From assembly GCF_947504145.1 (NCBI RefSeq), contig NZ_CANNGQ010000001.1:682001-746000 (forward strand): DNA of 64,000 bases, read 5' to 3'. The notes under the pieces were generated by a model that saw only the letters and a list, made by a program, of their open reading frames with translations, was not told the DNA's origin and did no database searches. The position numbers were made by a program, and so were the translations under genes. This document shows, piece by piece, positions 8,607 through 16,548 of the stretch; positions within the stretch are counted from its first letter, which is position 1; the number at the start of each line of letters is the position of its first letter. This stretch comes from an uncultured Microbulbifer sp. GTDB taxonomy: Bacteria; Pseudomonadota; Gammaproteobacteria; Pseudomonadales; Cellvibrionaceae.

Positions 8607-9442
8607 TGGTGTGGTGCGCGCGGAGCCTGTTGTTTGTGCCGGGCCACCGCCCGGAGCGGTTCAGCAAGGCGCTGGCCAGTACCGCGGACCTGGTGTGTAT
8701 CGACCTGGAAGACGCCGTGCCGCTGGCGGACAAGGCGACTGCCAGACAGGCCGTTCACAAATTTCTTTCCGCCTGTGCCGAGGAGGATAGGGCGCGATTG
8801 GTCGTGCGGATCTCCGCGGCAAATAGCGAGCACTGCAAGCTCGATTTGCAGGCGCTACACGACGCCCCCAGACCGGCGTTTTTTATGCTGGCGAAAACCG
8901 AGTCTGCACAGCAGTTAACCTACGTCTCTTCGACACTGGGCTCTGGCGGTGCGCGCTGGATCGCGCTGATTGAAAGCGCGCGCGGTCTGCTGAGTGCAGA
9001 TGCCATTTGTGCGTCGCCCACGCTTGCGGCGGTGATGTTTGGCGGTGGCGACTACGCCGCGGAGATCGGTGCCGAGTTTGCCTGGGAGCCGCTACTGTTT
9101 GCGCGCTCACAGCTGGCGCTGGTGGCCGCTGCGCACCGCTTGCCCTGTATCGATGTCCCGTATCTGGATATCCGCAATAGCGAGGGGCTGGTAGCGGAAA
9201 CCCGCCGAGTGCGTGCGCTTGGCTATGTGGCCAAAGCGGCCATTCACCCAAACCAGGTGGCGGCGATACACGCAGGGTTGTCGCCATCGGAAGAAGAAAT
9301 CGAGAAAGCGCGACGTATCGTAGATGCCTTCAATAAGGCCTCTGGTGGCGCGGTAACCGTAGATGGTCGCATGGTCGATCAACCCATCGTAGACAGCGCC
9401 TGCCGTTTGCTGGCGCTTGCACAACCTGAAACAGTGGAATAA
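8606..9442 (+). CDS. CitE-like CoA ester lyase (HpcH/HpaI family)
   Basis: A 278-residue TIM-barrel lyase. RSLLFVPGHRPERF and CIDLEDAVP (residues 31-39) are the hallmark N-terminal motifs, followed by the metal-binding ALIESARGL and FGGGDYAAEIG. Relatives are citrate lyase beta subunit, L-malyl/beta-methylmalyl-CoA lyase and citramalyl-CoA lyase. Its immediate pairing with a MaoC hydratase repeats the arrangement of itaconate and mesaconyl-CoA pathways, so it probably cleaves a malyl- or citramalyl-type CoA thioester into a 2-oxo acid and a shorter acyl-CoA. Start overlaps the SDR stop by one base, indicating translational coupling. Confidence 0.9.
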   Translation: MVWCARSLLFVPGHRPERFSKALASTADLVCIDLEDAVPLADKATARQAVHKFLSACAEEDRARLVVRISAANSEHCKLDLQALHDAPRPAFFMLAKTESAQQLTYVSSTLGSGGARWIALIESARGLLSADAICASPTLAAVMFGGGDYAAEIGAEFAWEPLLFARSQLALVAAAHRLPCIDVPYLDIRNSEGLVAETRRVRALGYVAKAAIHPNQVAAIHAGLSPSEEEIEKARRIVDAFNKASGGAVTVDGRMVDQPIVDSACRLLALAQPETVE

Positions 9443-9447
9443 AGAGC

Positions 9448-9966
9448 ATGGCTGGAGAAGTAAAAAAAGTCGGTGAAAACCGTTATCGCGAAACCTTCGG
9501 GCGTTTTTTCGAAGACTTCACCGTAGGCGATATCTACGAGCACCGCCCCGGTCGCACCATCACCGAGACTGATAACACCTGGTTCACCCTGCTGACCATG
9601 AACACCCACCCAGCGCACTTCGACAAGGAGTACGCCAAGGGTACCGAGTTCGGAAAACCGATTGTGTGCAGTCCCTTTACCGTCGCCCTGATGGTCGGCA
9701 TGAGCGTTACCGACATCAGCCAGAAGGCCATTGCCAATCTGGGTTGGGATGACATCAAGATGACCGCACCGCTGTTTGTGGGCGACACCCTGTATGCGGA
9801 ATCCGAAGTGCTGGCATCGCGCGAATCCAAGTCCCGCCCGAATCAGGGCATCGTTACCGTGCGCACGCGCGGCTTCAATCAGGATGGGATCGAAGTGTGC
9901 TCCTTCATGCGCAAAGTACTGGTGTGGAAGCGTGGTTCCGAAATGGAAGACAAGGTTAATTACTGA
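9448..9966 (+). CDS. MaoC family dehydratase
   Basis: A 172-residue hot-dog-fold hydratase of the mesaconyl-/itaconyl-CoA hydratase type. The hydratase loop reads TMNTHPAHFD (residues 50-59): by eye, the usual aspartate position is Asn52 and the catalytic histidine His57 is kept. Such enzymes add water to an enoyl-CoA to give the malyl-type substrate of the CitE-like lyase encoded five bases upstream. The acyl-CoA dehydrogenase that could supply the enoyl-CoA follows 15 bp downstream. Exact acyl group unknown. Confidence 0.9.
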   Translation: MAGEVKKVGENRYRETFGRFFEDFTVGDIYEHRPGRTITETDNTWFTLLTMNTHPAHFDKEYAKGTEFGKPIVCSPFTVALMVGMSVTDISQKAIANLGWDDIKMTAPLFVGDTLYAESEVLASRESKSRPNQGIVTVRTRGFNQDGIEVCSFMRKVLVWKRGSEMEDKVNY

Positions 9967-9981
9967 TTTGCGGAGGTAGCG

Positions 9982-11151
9982 ATGAGCTGGACGGCAGAAG
10001 ACGAGGTCGCGATCCTCGATACAATTGATCGCTTCGTGGCAAACGAAGTTGCCCCCATCGCGCGGGAAAAAGATCTCGCGGATGAATATCCCCACGAACT
10101 CGTGGAGACCATGAAAGAGCTGGGCCTGTTCGGTGCCACCATCGGCACCGACTACGATGGCCTGGGGCTTTCCGCCTCTGTTTACGCGCGCATCGTGCAG
10201 AAAATTTCCGCGGCCTGGATGGCGCCCGGCGGTATTTTCAATTCGCATCTGATCATGGCGGCGGCGATAGAGCGTTTTGGCACAGAAGAGCAAAAGCAGC
10301 GTTTTCTCCCGTCCATGGCGATGGGTGAACTGCGTGGCGGTATTGCGCTCACCGAGCCCAATGCGGGCACCGACCTGCAGTCAATCGGATGTGTGGCCCG
10401 TCGCGATGGGGACGATTACGTAATCAACGGCAGCAAGATGTGGATCACCAATGCACTGAATGGCAATTGCCTGGCGCTGCTGGTGAAGACCGATCCCCAC
10501 GCCGAACCCCGCCATCGCGGCATGTCGATGTTTGCCATACGCACCAAGGATGATGAGGGCAATTTGTTGCCCGGGGTTGAGATCAACAAGATCAAGAAAA
10601 CCTGTTACCGGGCGATCGATACCTGTGAAGTGGTGTTCACGGATTTCCGCGTCTCCGCCAATGACCTGATCGGTGGTGAGGAAGGTCGTGGATTCCAGAT
10701 GGCGGTGGGTGGCCTGGAGCTCGGCCGCATCAATGTCGCCGCCCGCGGCGCCGGCATTGCGCAGGGTGCACTCAAGCTCGCACTGCGCTACGCCCAGGAG
10801 CGTGAGACCTTCGGCAAGCCGATCATCAAGCACCAGGCGATTCAGCTGAAGCTGGGTGAGATGGCGGCGAAAGTGGAGGCGGCCAAGCTGCTGGTGGATC
10901 AGGCCGCACGCATGTACGACACCGGCCAGCGCTGCGATCTGGAAGCGGGCATGGCCAAATACTTTGCCAGCGAAACCGGTGTGTTCTGTGCCCAGGAAGC
11001 CATGCGTATTTTCGGCGGTTATGGCTTTTCTACCGAATATGAAATCGAGCGCTACTACCGCGACGCCATGCTGATGTGCGTGGGTGAGGGCACCAACGAA
11101 CTGCAGCGCATTATTATCGCCAAGCAACTGGCCGAGCGCGATGCAGGCTAG
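9982..11151 (+). CDS. Acyl-CoA dehydrogenase 1
   Basis: A 389-residue FAD flavoenzyme of normal length. Family motifs are ALTEPNAGTD, WITNALNGN, the RETFGKPI segment and the C-terminal FGGYGFSTEYEIER, with the catalytic-base glutamate in GEGTNELQR near residue 369. It makes an alpha,beta-unsaturated acyl-CoA and passes electrons to ETF. Position between a MaoC hydratase and two CoA-transferases suggests oxidation of a dicarboxylyl- or branched acyl-CoA, as in methylsuccinyl- or glutaryl-CoA routes. A good GGAGG precedes the ATG. Confidence 0.94.
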   Translation: MSWTAEDEVAILDTIDRFVANEVAPIAREKDLADEYPHELVETMKELGLFGATIGTDYDGLGLSASVYARIVQKISAAWMAPGGIFNSHLIMAAAIERFGTEEQKQRFLPSMAMGELRGGIALTEPNAGTDLQSIGCVARRDGDDYVINGSKMWITNALNGNCLALLVKTDPHAEPRHRGMSMFAIRTKDDEGNLLPGVEINKIKKTCYRAIDTCEVVFTDFRVSANDLIGGEEGRGFQMAVGGLELGRINVAARGAGIAQGALKLALRYAQERETFGKPIIKHQAIQLKLGEMAAKVEAAKLLVDQAARMYDTGQRCDLEAGMAKYFASETGVFCAQEAMRIFGGYGFSTEYEIERYYRDAMLMCVGEGTNELQRIIIAKQLAERDAG

Positions 11152-11178
11152 GGTGGAGCAGGTGGAGCCGGTGGAGCA
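11152..11178 (+). repeat. Three-copy 9-bp tandem repeat
   Basis: GGTGGAGCA, GGTGGAGCC and GGTGGAGCA follow directly after the acyl-CoA dehydrogenase stop codon and before the ribosome binding site of the next gene. Purine-rich, SD-like repeats could affect ribosome hand-over or be a slippage product. Confidence 0.7.
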
Positions 11179-11200
11179 GGCGGAAAAAGAGGAGCAGGGT

Positions 11201-12400
11201 ATGGAGAGCAATCCATTGCCACTGGCAGGACTGCGTGTGATCGCGGTGGAGCAGTATGGCGCCGGCCCATTCGGCTCCATGCAGTTGGCCGATATGGGGG
11301 CGGAGGTCATCAAGATCGAAAATCCCCACACCGGCGGCGACATTGCGCGCAAGAGTGGTCCATTTTTTCTGGGCGACAACGACAGCGAATTTTTCCAGAC
11401 GTTTAACCGCAACAAGAAAAGCCTCACCCTGGATCTTAAAAAGCCAGAGGGCCGTGAGGTTTTTGAAAAGCTGGTGGCGACCGCGGATATCGTGGTGAAC
11501 AACCTGCGCGGGGACCAGCCAGCAAAACTGGGTCTGGATTACGACGCGCTGGGGCGGATCAATCCGAAGATCGTTTGTGGCCATCTGTCTGCCTACGGCC
11601 GGGATAACGACCGCGCCGACTGGCCCGGCTACGATTATCTGATGCAGGCGGAAGCCGGGTATATGGCACTTACCGGTGAGCCGGACAATCCACCCACGCG
11701 GTTTGGTCTGTCGATGGTGGATTTTATGAGCGGGGTAACCCTCGCAATGGGTGCGCTCGGCGCGCTAGTAGGCGTGTTGCGTGGCGGTATCGGCCGGGAT
11801 GTAGATGTTTCCCTGTTCGATGTGGCCATGACCCAGTTGACCTATCCTGCCACCTGGTACCTGAACAGCAATCACGAAGTTTCCCGTGTCGCGAGATCCG
11901 GGCACCCATCCGCCACTCCCTGCCAGATGTTCCGCACCGGGGATGGCTGGGTGTTTGTGATGGCGATGACGGAAAAATTCTGGTGTGCCCTCGCAGAGGG
12001 TGTGGGGCATCCCGAATGGCTGGATGATACGCGCTTTACCGGCCCCGCCGAGCGGCTGGCAAACCGGCCCGCGTTGAGCGCGCTGCTGGACGACGCTCTG
12101 AGTCAGGCGCCGACGGAACATTGGCTGACCCTGTTTAAAGGCAAGCTACCCATTGCACCGGTCAATAATTTTGCGCAGGCGATGGACAGTCCCTGGCTGG
12201 CGCAGATCGGGATGATTCAATCACTGCCCCACGCGGCCAAGGCGGATTTTCGCGTGGTCGCAAGCCCTGTGAAGCTTTCTGGTGAGCGTCCGCAGGGGCG
12301 CGGGTGTGCAGCGCTTGGCGCCGACACCGATATGCTGCTGTCGACGCTCGGCTATGACGCGCAAGCGCGCGCGCGGCTGAAAGAGACCCAGGTGGTTTAG
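11201..12400 (+). CDS. CaiB/BaiF CoA-transferase, copy 2
   Basis: A 399-residue class III CoA-transferase with LAGLRVIAVEQYGAGP, GAEVIKIENP, NRNKKSLTLDLK and the probable catalytic Asp145 in GYDYLMQAEAGYMALTG. The ATG at 11201 is preferred because GAGGAG lies eight bases upstream and homology begins directly after it; the frame extends further upstream through the 9-bp repeats but that part is low complexity. Closest in style to succinyl-CoA-dependent transferases for dicarboxylates. It is followed 19 bp later by a third, well-diverged family member, so the two probably have different substrates. Confidence 0.92.
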   Translation: MESNPLPLAGLRVIAVEQYGAGPFGSMQLADMGAEVIKIENPHTGGDIARKSGPFFLGDNDSEFFQTFNRNKKSLTLDLKKPEGREVFEKLVATADIVVNNLRGDQPAKLGLDYDALGRINPKIVCGHLSAYGRDNDRADWPGYDYLMQAEAGYMALTGEPDNPPTRFGLSMVDFMSGVTLAMGALGALVGVLRGGIGRDVDVSLFDVAMTQLTYPATWYLNSNHEVSRVARSGHPSATPCQMFRTGDGWVFVMAMTEKFWCALAEGVGHPEWLDDTRFTGPAERLANRPALSALLDDALSQAPTEHWLTLFKGKLPIAPVNNFAQAMDSPWLAQIGMIQSLPHAAKADFRVVASPVKLSGERPQGRGCAALGADTDMLLSTLGYDAQARARLKETQVV

Positions 12401-12419
12401 AACTTTTTAAGGAGTACTC

Positions 12420-13538
12420 GTGAAACTCGACGGTATTCGTGTCCTCGACCTGTCACTGTTTCTTCCCGGCCCACACCTCACCCAGTTGATGGCCGACCAC
12501 GGTGCCGAAGTCATTAAGGTGGAGCCGCCGGCCGGTGAGCCGACGCGGGAAATTGGCCTCAAGAAAAACGGCTTTTCCGTGTGGTTCCGCAATACCCACC
12601 GCGGTAAAAAAAGTCTCTGTCTCAATCTCAAGGAGCCTGCGGACAAGGAACTGCTGCTGCGTCTGGTGGACGACGCCGATGTGTTCGTTGAAGGTTTTCG
12701 CCCCGGTGCTATGGCGCGTCTGGGGCTGGATTACGCCACTCTCGCACAGCGCAATCCACGGCTGGTGTACTGCTCCATCTCCGCCTACGGCCAGACCGGC
12801 CCCAAAAGGCTGAAGCCCGCCCACGATCTGAGTATTCAGGCCGACTCGGGGACGGTATTTCTGAATGAAGGCGCGGATGGCAAACCCGCAATGCCGGCGA
12901 TGCCGGTTGCGGATATGGCGGCGTCACTGATGGGCCTGTCCGGTGTGTTGATGGCACTGTTGCGCCGGGAAAAAACCGGTCAGGGTGACTACCTGGATAT
13001 CTCCATGCAGGACAGCCTGGTGGCCTGGTTACCCAACGCGCTGGGGCCGGTGTTTGCCGAGGGTCGCTCGCCGGACGTCAAGCAGGAGCGCTCCTGGGGC
13101 GGCAACGCCATGTATCAGATCTACGAGACCCGGGACCAGCAATTCCTGACATTGGGCGGCAGCGAAATCAAGTTTGCCGAGAACCTGTTCAACCTCCTGG
13201 GTGAACCGGAATGGCTGGCCGTATGCAAACAGCCGCCGGGCTCCCAGCAGGACGCAATCGAGTTCCTGCGCTCGCGGTTTCTGCAAAAGGATCTGAGTGA
13301 GTGGCAGAGCATTTTAGATGGTATTGATGTGTGCTGGTCACCGGTGCGCAAACTGGATCAGGCGCTGGAGGAAGAGCATCTCCAACAGCGGGGTATGGTG
13401 TTCGAGGATGCCGTGGGCAATCGGCACCTGGGCAACCCTATTCAGTTTCACAACGAGCCCGCCGTTCTGAACACTAAGTTGCCCAGGCCCGGCGAGCATA
13501 ATCAGGAATATGCTGATTCCCCGTTAATAGTGGAGTAG
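12420..13538 (+). CDS. CaiB/BaiF CoA-transferase or acyl-CoA racemase, copy 3
   Basis: A 372-residue class III CoA-transferase family protein starting with GTG behind AAGGAG. GIRVLDLSLFLPGPHLTQLMADHGAEVIKVEPP and HRGKKSLCLNL are typical. The active-site region reads AHDLSIQAD (His135, Asp136), a form also seen in alpha-methylacyl-CoA racemases, and CGQTGP-like YGQTGP precedes it. It could thus epimerise a 2-methylacyl-CoA rather than transfer CoA, which would suit a branched substrate handled by the acyl-CoA dehydrogenase. It is the last gene of the operon and overlaps the convergent carboxypeptidase gene by 15 bp. Confidence 0.88.
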   Translation: MKLDGIRVLDLSLFLPGPHLTQLMADHGAEVIKVEPPAGEPTREIGLKKNGFSVWFRNTHRGKKSLCLNLKEPADKELLLRLVDDADVFVEGFRPGAMARLGLDYATLAQRNPRLVYCSISAYGQTGPKRLKPAHDLSIQADSGTVFLNEGADGKPAMPAMPVADMAASLMGLSGVLMALLRREKTGQGDYLDISMQDSLVAWLPNALGPVFAEGRSPDVKQERSWGGNAMYQIYETRDQQFLTLGGSEIKFAENLFNLLGEPEWLAVCKQPPGSQQDAIEFLRSRFLQKDLSEWQSILDGIDVCWSPVRKLDQALEEEHLQQRGMVFEDAVGNRHLGNPIQFHNEPAVLNTKLPRPGEHNQEYADSPLIVE

Positions 13539-15365
13539 TACCGGGTACTTTAAGTACGCCTGGTCATAGTAATCGCTGCGCTGGTAAAAGAAGCGCAAGC
13601 GCGCTGCCGGGTCTGACGCAAATTTCTCATCTTGCAGACGTTTTTCAAATTCTTTTTTAAGTTTCGGGTCCTGCGCCAGCATCTGCTCCGCGAGGGGTAC
13701 TAATGCGTAGGGTTCTGCGTATTCGGTGCGCTGAAAACTCTGATTGAAGAACCCCCACTGGAAAAAGGAGTCCGGCCCGCGCGGGTCGAGCAGGGCGGTG
13801 GCGAGTTTGCCGAGCGGTTGATCGGTTGAAACTTTTACATATCCGCTGAGCGGGATATTGATGTTTTGTTCAGAGAATTTAGCGTCCACACGGAAGTGAC
13901 CTTCAAAGGGCACCTTACCGAATTCGTGCGCTTCAATGGTGAATTGCGTTAGTGGCAGTGCGTCACTTTCCGGTTCGGAAATCGCGACCCCGTGGGCCTT
14001 CAGACGGTCGATCACCAGTTGTTCGTGGCCGGGGAGGTAGAAGGCTTTGGGTACACGCACTTCCACGGCTTTCACATCGTCCTTGAATACTGGCAGTCCC
14101 AGGTAGTCTTTTGCTTTACCCAGCCACACCACCTGTTCATTTCCGCTGATCGGGTTTTCATTCTTTTCATACGCCATGCCTTTGAATGGCTTTTCCCCGT
14201 AGACGTTGAGATCGGGCGCTGTGTTGGCTTTCCAGGCCAGAACCTGGGTTTCGGGGCGCTGCTGCCGATCTTCGGCGATAGCGGTTCGCAGCGGTTCGGC
14301 ATGTTCTGCCAGCGTGGCGAGGCTGGCTTTGATCAGCACATAAGTACCCAGCACCCGCTGGCGGTAGGGTTTCAGGGAGTGGTTTTCCACCAGCACGGTG
14401 GGTGTGTGGCGCAGGTCACCGAGCCCGTTGGAATAGCGCGGGCTGGCGGTCCAGTGGCTGATGCCATCGGAGAATTCGCCGCTATTGACCCCGAAAACCA
14501 GTGGGCCGGGGATGTGTCCGGCTTTTGCCAGAGCGCCGTCAACGCCCTGTTGGAAGGTCTGTTCCAGCCAGCGGGCAATCTCCGGTGAATCACTGGCGAA
14601 GGAGCCGTTGTAGCCGTAAGTGATGTCGTATTGGTAGTCCTCGCCATCGGTAACGTGGATGTCCAGGTAGAGTTCTGGCTGGTAGTCGTTGATCACGTCC
14701 ATCACCGCACGCAGTTCTGGTGTATCCAGTTTGGCGTAGTCGCGGTTCAAGTTGAGGTTATTGCCGTTAGTGCGCCAACCCGCGTTTTGCGGGCCGCGCT
14801 GGTTCATGCGGGTATAGGGGCCGGCACGTTCGTGGCCATCGACATTCAGAATGGGGATGATCAGCAAATTCACCTTGCTGACGAGGTCCTTCAGTTCCTT
14901 GTCGCCGCCGATATAGTCCCGCAACAACATAAAACTGGCGTCTTTGCCGTCGATTTCACCGGAGTGGATACCGGCCTGGGCGAGCAGGGTGGGTTTCTTG
15001 TTGGTACGCGGATCGCTGCCCCCTTCACTCAGAGTAATCAACTGAATCTTGCGGCCACTGGTGGCCGTGCCGATATCGTCCACTTGAATGTCATCACTGG
15101 CAGTGGCGAGTTTGTTCGCAAAGGCTCTGGTGGCTTCGTAGTCTGGAGTGGTTTTGAAGTTGCTGGCTTCTGCCGGGGTTACCCAATCGCCTTTTTGCTG
15201 GATGAGGCTTTCCGAAGCGCCTTGCCAGGGCAGTAACTTGGGGAGCGGTGCAGGGAGATCGCGGGTGTACGCCTGACTGGCGCCAGCTGCAAGAAGTAGT
15301 CCCGCCGTCAGGCTGCGCAACCAGCGGTTTGTGCCGTAAAAAGAGTGAGTGCGTTTGAGGGGCAT
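13524..15365 (-). CDS. Secreted M14 family zinc carboxypeptidase
   Basis: A 613-residue exported peptidase. The N terminus is a signal peptide (LRSLTAGLLLAAGASQA, cleavage near residue 32). The zinc motif HSGEIDG (HxxE) is near residue 143 and the third ligand lies in LYLDIHVTDG; the likely catalytic glutamate is in VLVENHSLKP. A C-terminal region of about 250 residues with beta-rich character (PLTQFTIEAHEFGKVPFEGHF) follows the catalytic domain. It would act in the periplasm or outside on peptides. The gene is transcribed on its own, between truC upstream and the convergent CoA-transferase. Confidence 0.92.
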   Translation of the reverse strand: MPLKRTHSFYGTNRWLRSLTAGLLLAAGASQAYTRDLPAPLPKLLPWQGASESLIQQKGDWVTPAEASNFKTTPDYEATRAFANKLATASDDIQVDDIGTATSGRKIQLITLSEGGSDPRTNKKPTLLAQAGIHSGEIDGKDASFMLLRDYIGGDKELKDLVSKVNLLIIPILNVDGHERAGPYTRMNQRGPQNAGWRTNGNNLNLNRDYAKLDTPELRAVMDVINDYQPELYLDIHVTDGEDYQYDITYGYNGSFASDSPEIARWLEQTFQQGVDGALAKAGHIPGPLVFGVNSGEFSDGISHWTASPRYSNGLGDLRHTPTVLVENHSLKPYRQRVLGTYVLIKASLATLAEHAEPLRTAIAEDRQQRPETQVLAWKANTAPDLNVYGEKPFKGMAYEKNENPISGNEQVVWLGKAKDYLGLPVFKDDVKAVEVRVPKAFYLPGHEQLVIDRLKAHGVAISEPESDALPLTQFTIEAHEFGKVPFEGHFRVDAKFSEQNINIPLSGYVKVSTDQPLGKLATALLDPRGPDSFFQWGFFNQSFQRTEYAEPYALVPLAEQMLAQDPKLKKEFEKRLQDEKFASDPAARLRFFYQRSDYYDQAYLKYPVLLHY

Positions 15366-15415
15366 TAAGTGGACTCCAGTAAGGCGTAATTAGAGTGTGA
15401 GGCTGGGCGGGATAG

Positions 15416-16141
15416 CTAGGGCAGTTGCCAGCCAAACTGTTCGATCAATGACATAAAGCAGCCTCTCGGCGGCGCGACAATCTCGAGGTGCTCGCCGGTT
15501 TCCGGGTGTGGTAAAGAGAGGCGATAGGCATGTAGCAAGAGTCTTGCACATTGCAGCTGTTCTGCGAAGAAACGGTTGTGGGTGGACTTGCCGTATTTTG
15601 GGCAGCCGATCAGTGGGTGCGACAGATGCTTGAAGTGGCGCCGAATCTGATGACGACGGCCGGTTTTCAGCTCTACCTCTACGAGCGAGTAGCGGCTACT
15701 GGGGTAGCGGTCTACGGAATAGGGGAGTTCGATGGTGCCGAGCCGCCGAAAGTGCGTGATGGCGTCCTGACGAGGCAGGTCACTTTTTGGTCGCTTACGC
15801 TGGTGTTTGAAATCGGCAACCGGGGGCAGGGGATGGTCGATCACCCCATGCTGCGGGCAGTAGCCCCGGCATATCGCCAAATACTGTTTGATCGACGTAT
15901 CGCTCTCAAGCCGAACCTGCAGCTTTGCCGCTGCATCGCCGCTTTTGCCGAATACGATGACACCGGATGTCGGCTTGTCGAGCCGGTGAACTGGAAACAG
16001 GTGTGTGCCAACCAGGTCCCTGAGATATTGCAGTAGGATACGACCCTCGTGCTTGTCGATGTCCGAGCGGTGCACCAGCCAGCCTTCTGGCTTGTAGGCG
16101 GCAATCAGGTGGTCGTCTTCAAAGAGCAGTTCGGGGTTCAT
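15416..16141 (-). CDS. truC: tRNA pseudouridine(65) synthase TruC
   Basis: A 241-residue RluA-family pseudouridine synthase. HRLDKPTSG (residues 52-60) holds the catalytic aspartate; KPEGWLVHRS at the N terminus and the late HPLIGCPKYGKSTHNRFF are TruC-like and distinguish it from RluA/RluC, as does the absence of an S4 domain. TruC modifies U65 in the T-arm of certain tRNAs. The upstream strand carries a TATACT -10-like word just before the start. Alternative: another short RluA-family enzyme, less likely given the motifs. Confidence 0.9.
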   Translation of the reverse strand: MNPELLFEDDHLIAAYKPEGWLVHRSDIDKHEGRILLQYLRDLVGTHLFPVHRLDKPTSGVIVFGKSGDAAAKLQVRLESDTSIKQYLAICRGYCPQHGVIDHPLPPVADFKHQRKRPKSDLPRQDAITHFRRLGTIELPYSVDRYPSSRYSLVEVELKTGRRHQIRRHFKHLSHPLIGCPKYGKSTHNRFFAEQLQCARLLLHAYRLSLPHPETGEHLEIVAPPRGCFMSLIEQFGWQLP

Positions 16142-16263
16142 CTGGGGCTGCCGGGTTCAATTCAATGAGCAGTATAAAGTGCGTCTGCGGCGGTTGGGAA
16201 ACGCACTGTTGGGCGTCCTCCCCACACAGTGTGGCAGGCTGCGGTTATTTTTTTAGAAGCATA
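16142..16263. other. Intergenic region upstream of truC
   Basis: No gene is seen here. It holds a perfect dyad CCACAC-A-GTGTGG (16222-16234) and probably the truC promoter on the minus strand. Confidence 0.4.
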
Positions 16264-16291
16264 TTGACACCGGAGTTTTAAGTAATATGCT
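16264..16291 (+). promoter_or_regulatory. Sigma-70-like promoter of the leader RNA
   Basis: A perfect TTGACA -35 (16264-16269) is followed after 16 bp by TATGCT. Predicted transcription would start near 16298, about 40 bases before the small leader ORF. Confidence 0.55.
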
Positions 16292-16339
16292 GCGCGTCAA
16301 CTGGCGATACCCCATCGCAGACGACACAGGAGCCATGAA

Positions 16340-16375
16340 ATGAAATTGCGGATTAACCCTCTACGTTCTGTTTGA
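16340..16375 (+). CDS. Putative 11-residue leader peptide
   Basis: The ORF encodes MKLRINPLRSV and has AGGAG (16328-16332) seven bases upstream of its ATG, ideal spacing. Its stop codon is five bases before the first arm of a set of competing hairpins, so a ribosome pausing at the end would cover that arm. An overlapping ATG at 16335 gives only two codons. The peptide matches no leader I recognise, and translation is inferred from the ribosome binding site and position. Confidence 0.45.
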   Translation: MKLRINPLRSV

Positions 16376-16379
16376 ACGG

Positions 16380-16422
16380 CCTTTCATGTGCTCGCGCTTG
16401 AAAGGTGATATTGCCTTTCAAG
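16380..16422 (+). promoter_or_regulatory. Mutually exclusive hairpins of an attenuator-like leader
   Basis: Arm 1 CCTTTCA (16380-16386) can pair with TGAAAGG (16399-16405). The same arm 2, as CTTGAAAGG (16397-16405), pairs perfectly over nine bases with CCTTTCAAG (16414-16422). The two helices cannot coexist, which is the layout of transcription attenuators and some riboregulators. Confidence 0.5.
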
Positions 16423-16436
16423 CCAGATCTATCTAA

Positions 16437-16465
16437 AGCCCTGGCATTTGCCGGGGCTTTTTTTT
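16437..16465 (+). terminator. Strong Rho-independent terminator in the leader
   Basis: AGCCCTGGCA pairs with TGCCGGGGCT over ten bases (one G-T pair) and is followed by eight T residues. It ends either a small RNA begun at about 16298 or, if read through, precedes the small basic protein gene at 16549. Confidence 0.85.
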
Positions 16466-16548
16466 GAGATTGATCGGCCTGACGAGGTTCTGTGGCCAGG
16501 TTCACCTGACCAAGGCACTCGAGCCGATCTATTTACGAGGAGACGTTA

